Origin: Phoronis australis
Taxonomy: Eukaryota > Phoronida > Phoronidae
Reading direction: 5' to 3'
DNA length: 64,000 bases
Assembly: GCA_002633005.1 (NCBI GenBank)
Contig: NMRA01000588.1
Span: 146,377 to 210,376 of the forward strand
Below, piece after piece: positions 55,901-61,900 of the stretch. The number at the start of each line of letters is the position of its first letter. Within the stretch, counting starts at the first letter, position 1. The notes under the pieces are model-generated. The model had not been told where the DNA came from and made no database searches. It saw only the letters and a program-made list of their open reading frames with translations. Both the position numbers and the translations under genes were made by a program.

Positions 55901-58900
55901 TGATTTAGTACACGAGGGATAGTCAAAGCTAGCTAATGATTTTAGTAGATTAGGATATTGAGAGCCAGTGAGGTTCGCTTAGGCGATTTAGGAAATGAGG
56001 TAGATTGGGTTAACAAGAGAGTTGTTGCCATGCTTTAGTACATTAGAAGTAAAGCTGACCTATATTTTACAGGAGCAAACTCAAGAGCGAGAACAGGAGC
56101 GAGAAGAATTCCAACGGGAGATAGATCGCCTTGAGGGTACTCGCCAGAACCGCGAGCGGCAGGAAGAGAATGGATCTCGCCTCCAGGTGGAGGTGGAGTC
56201 ACTGGAGGCGGAGCTACAGCACAAAGCCGACGCCCACAACGAGTCACTGAGGAAGACACAGTCTTTGGAGAGACAGCTAGCTACACAGACAGCTCGTGTT
56301 AAGGAACTGGAAGATTTGCTGATGCAACTTGAGAATGAGGCTGAACAGCATCTGCAGGCAGAGAGGCAACAAGTGGAGGTTAGATTATTGAGAGGTCGTT
56401 GGTTTGAATGCCAAGTACCAATTATAGCAGATTAATGTGGCCTTCGTGACTATGGACTTCAGTGCCTGGTTGCATGAGACAGTCCCTAAGAGGGACTCAT
56501 CGAAGTTCCCTACATTGACTACCTATTTGCAGACTTGTGAAAACATCAATTGTCCTTTCTCTTGCTGTTTTAGATTCATAACTAAGTCAACTTTTGGCTT
56601 TGATAGAAATCGAGGGTGAAGTCAACATTGAATTCTCAATATCATGGAAAATAAAGGATTTTTTCTTGCAACGCCCCAACTTAATTACTAAGTCTCTATT
56701 TGTTTCCATTGAACTCATGGCTAAGTGTTTAGATAAATTATATCATTAGTCAAAGAGGAGTTAGAAATTAAGATGAAAAATGATAGAAAAAATACATCTG
56801 TCAGCAAAGAACGACACAAATAGGTAAAAGATTAAGGGAACTTAGTGGAGTCCATATTCAAGTGAGACGGTTTCATATAACCGGGCACTGCAACCTCTCT
56901 CAGGATGAGCCTAATGATTATATGTACATATGAAGAGGATATGGCTTGTCTTTGGCCCAAACCTGACATATAATTTGTTATTTGTTGTGAACAGTTTTGA
57001 AGAAAATTGGTTTGTTTTTCAGAAGCTTAAAGAAGCCGACGCTGCGTTGAAGGCTCACCAGGTGGAGCTAGAGAAGCTGCAAAAGGATGAAGTTCAGGTT
57101 AGTCCCAAAACTTATCATTTTTTAAATGCAGTAATTGTTACTGATTTGTATACTTTCGTGGATGATCGTCTTGTTTAAGGGAAATTCTTTTTTTAATATC
57201 ATTGAATGTATGCTCTCTCAGCAGTATTTATGTCCGTAAACATTGTAAGCAGAAAATCTGTCCTTTGCTGTTTTTAGAAACTGAGAGACGCAGAGAGCAA
57301 GATTGTTGAAAAGGAGGCTCAACTGGACTCGTTTAAACAGGAGATGGAGGTTTGTGATTTGAACATTTTCCCCTGAAACTAAACCTTTGCTGTGGTGCTA
57401 CTTACCTGTATCAGGGTCCAGGGCATGTGTAGTGCAAGCATGTTACCCATGGGGGAAAAGAGGTCAGACTTTCTGGTGAATTTTCATCTTGTATGCTTAA
57501 ACCCTGTGCTTTCCACCAAAATGTTCTAAAAATGATATTGTTTTCCTCGGCTCCAGGGAAGAATCGGGTAGGAAACAAAATTGGACACTCTCAGTTTCCG
57601 TGATCCTTTCTTGTTGAATGTGACCATATTTCTCGAATACCATGAATGGTGTTTTGAGCTTTGAAATAACATTATTTGTTTATTTGTGTTCACGGATTCA
57701 TACTGGGCTACCCATTAGACGTGCCTCTCCCCCTGGGTGATACATAGTGTGCACAAAATCTTTTTCCATGTTTTAAGGTGTGAGTGCTCTGTCAAGATGG
57801 CATTCATTTGACAGATGATTTCTACAGTGCCAGTCCGTTCAATCAAAGGGTGTTTTGATTCATAATTACATGAGTGTCATTACACTCCTAGTCTTAACAT
57901 GAAATATGGCTAAACATTTTTCTTTGGCCTTTAATGTAATTGTAGAAGTTGAACATATCAAGAGTGTAAAATGAAAGACAGTGCGGACATGGTAACTGTT
58001 TATTTATTTTGGCATGTCAATGAAAATGTTCATAATTTCCTTAATAACCCGACATTGTGTTTTCTCATGTAAAAGATTTGTATTTAAGATAGCTGTTTGC
58101 AATGGGGATTTGTAGAATGTGAAATGTTTGAGAGTTTTTAGGAACTTTGGATATTTCAACTCCTCAGAAATGCTGTTTTCCCATGATTGTTAAGGGCATT
58201 CAGTATAAAATTGTTGTTGGACGGAAGACTGTACAGAATTCTCTCAAAACTAAATTGTTAATTGATAAAAATCTATTACATTTTGCTCCTTGTTTTAACA
58301 AAGTAATAGGTTGGCATCTCTGCACAATCAGTGCTGTGGTCTTGTCCTGACTCCGTTTAATCTTGCACGAAATCTGCTTGCTTGTCAGCTAATAATGTCA
58401 TTAATGAATGTTTTGTTACCAAGGAGATGGCTCAGGAGAAAGATGCCCTTCACCACCAGGTGTGTGACCAGCTACTACAGCTGTCTGCGCTGAGGACAGA
58501 GATGGAGGCCAGTCGGCACCGGGGGCCCGCGGGCGATGCCCCGCCAAGAGAAGATCTCCTGCAACAACTGGAAGATGAAAGAGAGGCGGCCTCTCGCAAG
58601 TCATCTGAGGTACGAGAACATGCTTTGACGAAACTTAGTCGGTCATGTCAGATATCACCTGCCTTCACTGAAGTTCATAATAATTATTTTTTGTAGTTTT
58701 ATATCATTGTCCAAAATATTATTTTGCCAAAAACGTTATGAAGAGTCTTCTTCATGTATTCTAATTAGGGATTGACAATTTAGAAAATGGTCTGCTTCGA
58801 ATATTTGGATCAATATTTGTAGTGAATAAATAAGACTTAGTGAATGATTAGCATATTGTATTGTCATTCTCAGACAAATTCTTTGTCCTGTTCGAGTTGT

Positions 58901-61900
58901 GTTTACTATGGAATAGCTTGCAAACATGTTGAATCATTCGTTTTACATTGGATTTTCATAATGCCTGCCAGTCAAGTGTTGAAAGTAATGTAAGATTTAC
59001 GACCACTGACATACGCTAAAAAGTGAAATCATGGCGTGTCAGTATTCTGTAATTCTCGATTAAAAACAAGAAAACTGTTTTACTGATTATATTCATTTTC
59101 TTCCCAAAGATGAGCAGCCTGCACATCAATTTCATGAATCAATTTTCAACACTTGCCATTATCAATAGTCTGGATTTAAAAACTGTGAGGCGTGTAATTA
59201 AAGGAAATTATGAATATTTAAATTTGTGAGATTTACTGCCAAGGTATGTTATAGTTCCAATTTGTTTGATCGGCTCTGTTTGCCCTCCTAGGCTGCTGAA
59301 CTAGTTGATCAGTTAGAAGCCTTCCGTCAGCAGGCTGTTGAGAAGGAGGAGGAAGTTGAACAGTTGTCAGCCCAGATGGAGGTAATGAAGAAACAATACC
59401 AGTACCAGGCGGAAGAGAATGAGCGCCTCCTTCTGGAGTTGAGGCAGACTAACGAAGGTCTTACAGTAAGGGCGGCTTCTTTTTATGCGCCCACATATTT
59501 ATATGTGGACGCATTATGCCGTCATCTCTGTCCGTCCGTCCGTCCGTCCGGGCGGCGTCCGTCCGGCGTCCGGCGTCCGCTGCTCTATCTCCAAAACCCT
59601 TTGACATACGTTCATGAAATTTGGCACATATGTTCCATTCATGAATGGGACGGCATGTGCGAACTTTCGGACGGATCCGACTACCGGTGTGCCCCCTAGT
59701 GGCAATTTTAGTTTTTTACGCTTACCTTTGTATCTTCAAAAGTCCTGAACGGATTTTCATGAAATTTGGTATGTAGGCACCTAGTAGTGAGATGACGCTA
59801 TCCTGCCGTTTTCGGATGGATTCGACATAGTTTGCGCCACCTAGTGGCNAGGTGTGTGACCAGCTACTACAGCTGTCTGCGCTGAGGACAGAGATGGAGG
59901 CCAGTCGGCACCGGGGGCCCGCAGGCGATGCCCCGCCAAGAGAGGATCTCCTGCAACAACTGGAAGATGAAAGAGAGGCGGCCTCTCGCAAGTCATCTGA
60001 GGTACGAGAACATGCTTTGACGAAACTTAGTCGGTCATGTCAGATATCACCTGACTTCACTGAAGTTCGTAATAATTATTAATTTTTTTGAAGTTTTATA
60101 TCATTGTCCAAAAAATTATTTTGCCAAAAACATTATGAAGAGACTTCTTCATGTATTCTAATTAGGGATTGACAATTTAGAAAATGGTCTGATTCGAATA
60201 TTTGGATCAATATTAAAATTTTGTGGTGAATAAATAAGACTTAGTGAATGATTAGCATATTGTATTGTCACTCTCAGACAAATTCTTTGTCCTGTTCGAG
60301 TTGTGTTTACTATGGAATAGCTTGCAAACATGTTGAATCATTTGTTTTACGTTGGATTTACCATTGCCTGCCACTCAAGTGTTGAAAGTAATGCAAGATC
60401 ACGACCACTGACACATGCTAAAAAGTGAAATCATGGTGTGTCAGTATTCTGTAATTCTCGATTAAAAACAAGAAAACTTTTTAATCTGTTTTACTGATTA
60501 TATTCATTTTCTTCCCAAAGATGAGCAGCCTGCACGTCAATTTCATGAATAAATTTTCAACACTTGCCATTATCAATAGTCTGGATTTAAAAACTGTGAG
60601 TCGTGTAATTAAAGGACATTATGAATATTTTAATTTGTAAGATTTACTGCCAAGGTATTTGTTCGATCGGCTCTGTTTGCCCTCCTAGGCTGCTGAACTA
60701 GTTGATCAGTTAGAAGCCTTCCGTCAGCAGGCTGTTGAGAAGGAGGAGGAAGTTGAACAGTTGTCAGCCCAGATGGAGGTAATGAAGAAACAATACCAGT
60801 ACCAGGCGGAAGAGAATGAGCGCCACCTTCTGGAGTTGAGGCAGACTAACGAAGGTCTTACGGTAAGGGCGGCTTCTTTTTTGGTGTTTGTGGTGTCTCT
60901 TAGGTAGCCGGGAAGAGTTTTGTATTGTAGGAAATATGTTATCACTTATTGCTATTCTTAATTGCTTCTTGGGTTGACGTGCCTTGAATATTAAGAAGTG
61001 GCTTATGTGGTAATCAGGAGTATTATTATGGATTCGTTTTGTTGGTTCCTTAGTCACTCTAATCCTTTCGACTGCATGTCTATTGCACACTATGGTTCTC
61101 GTGTAATGTATTTTTTCATTGGGTAAAAACTTCACAGATTTGCTTAAAAACTATTTTGTTCTCTAATTACTCTACCAGTCTGAGAGTGCAAACAGGGTAT
61201 GAATGATAAATAATCTACATAGTACCCTTAGCTACCTAATGAGTATAAGTTAGGTTGTATTGGATTCCATAGTTTGTTTCCAAAAATATGGTAGATGCAT
61301 TTTGTTCACTTGCATGCTAAGCAAATACTTTCGAAAGTCACCGAGGAGAGAAATGATAACAAAAAATCAAATAGGTACGGCAATTTTTTCACTTATATCT
61401 CAACTTTTAATCACATACTCCAGGAAGAGATCAATGCCCTCAGAGTGCAAGCAGACCCTTCTCTACACCAGTTTGCCAACAGCCTGTTGGACGACAAGAA
61501 TGCCGAGATCGAGCACTTGACCCAAGAATTGGAGCGTCTCCGGGGGGAAGTACAGCAGGTGAGTGGGAGGGTCTGGATAGAGGCCACTGAGAGGTGCTGG
61601 GGAGGTGACAGGGAGAGGCTAGTGGGACTGTGGGAGGGGTCATGAGGTTGCGCCCTGAGGTGCTGGGGAGGGCAGGCAGGGGACACAGGGAGGGGCTGGG
61701 GAAGGCACACTGGGAGGGATGTGGGGAAGGGACACTGGGAGGGTTAGGAAGTGGGCACTGGGAGGCCCTAACAACCAGAGTTGGATTGTCGATGCCACTG
61801 GGGAAATGTTTCTTAAGCAAGGGGCTGACGTGTGTAAGTGGCAGTGAAAACAACAGTCAGTGCTGCTTCTGTCTTGTTTTCAAAATCCTGTTATTTTTTA

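Larger units (their letters stand above)
58458..60881 (+). repeat. About 1.03-kb duplication (E33 part + E34) joined by a single N
   Basis: 58458-59484 and 59850-60881 match closely across exon, intron and exon. Copy 2 starts inside E33 directly after the N at 59849. Copy 1 carries an extra 59485-59848 repeat sequence up to the N that copy 2 lacks. This looks like two contigs or alleles not merged, not a true exon duplication. Confidence 0.9.
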
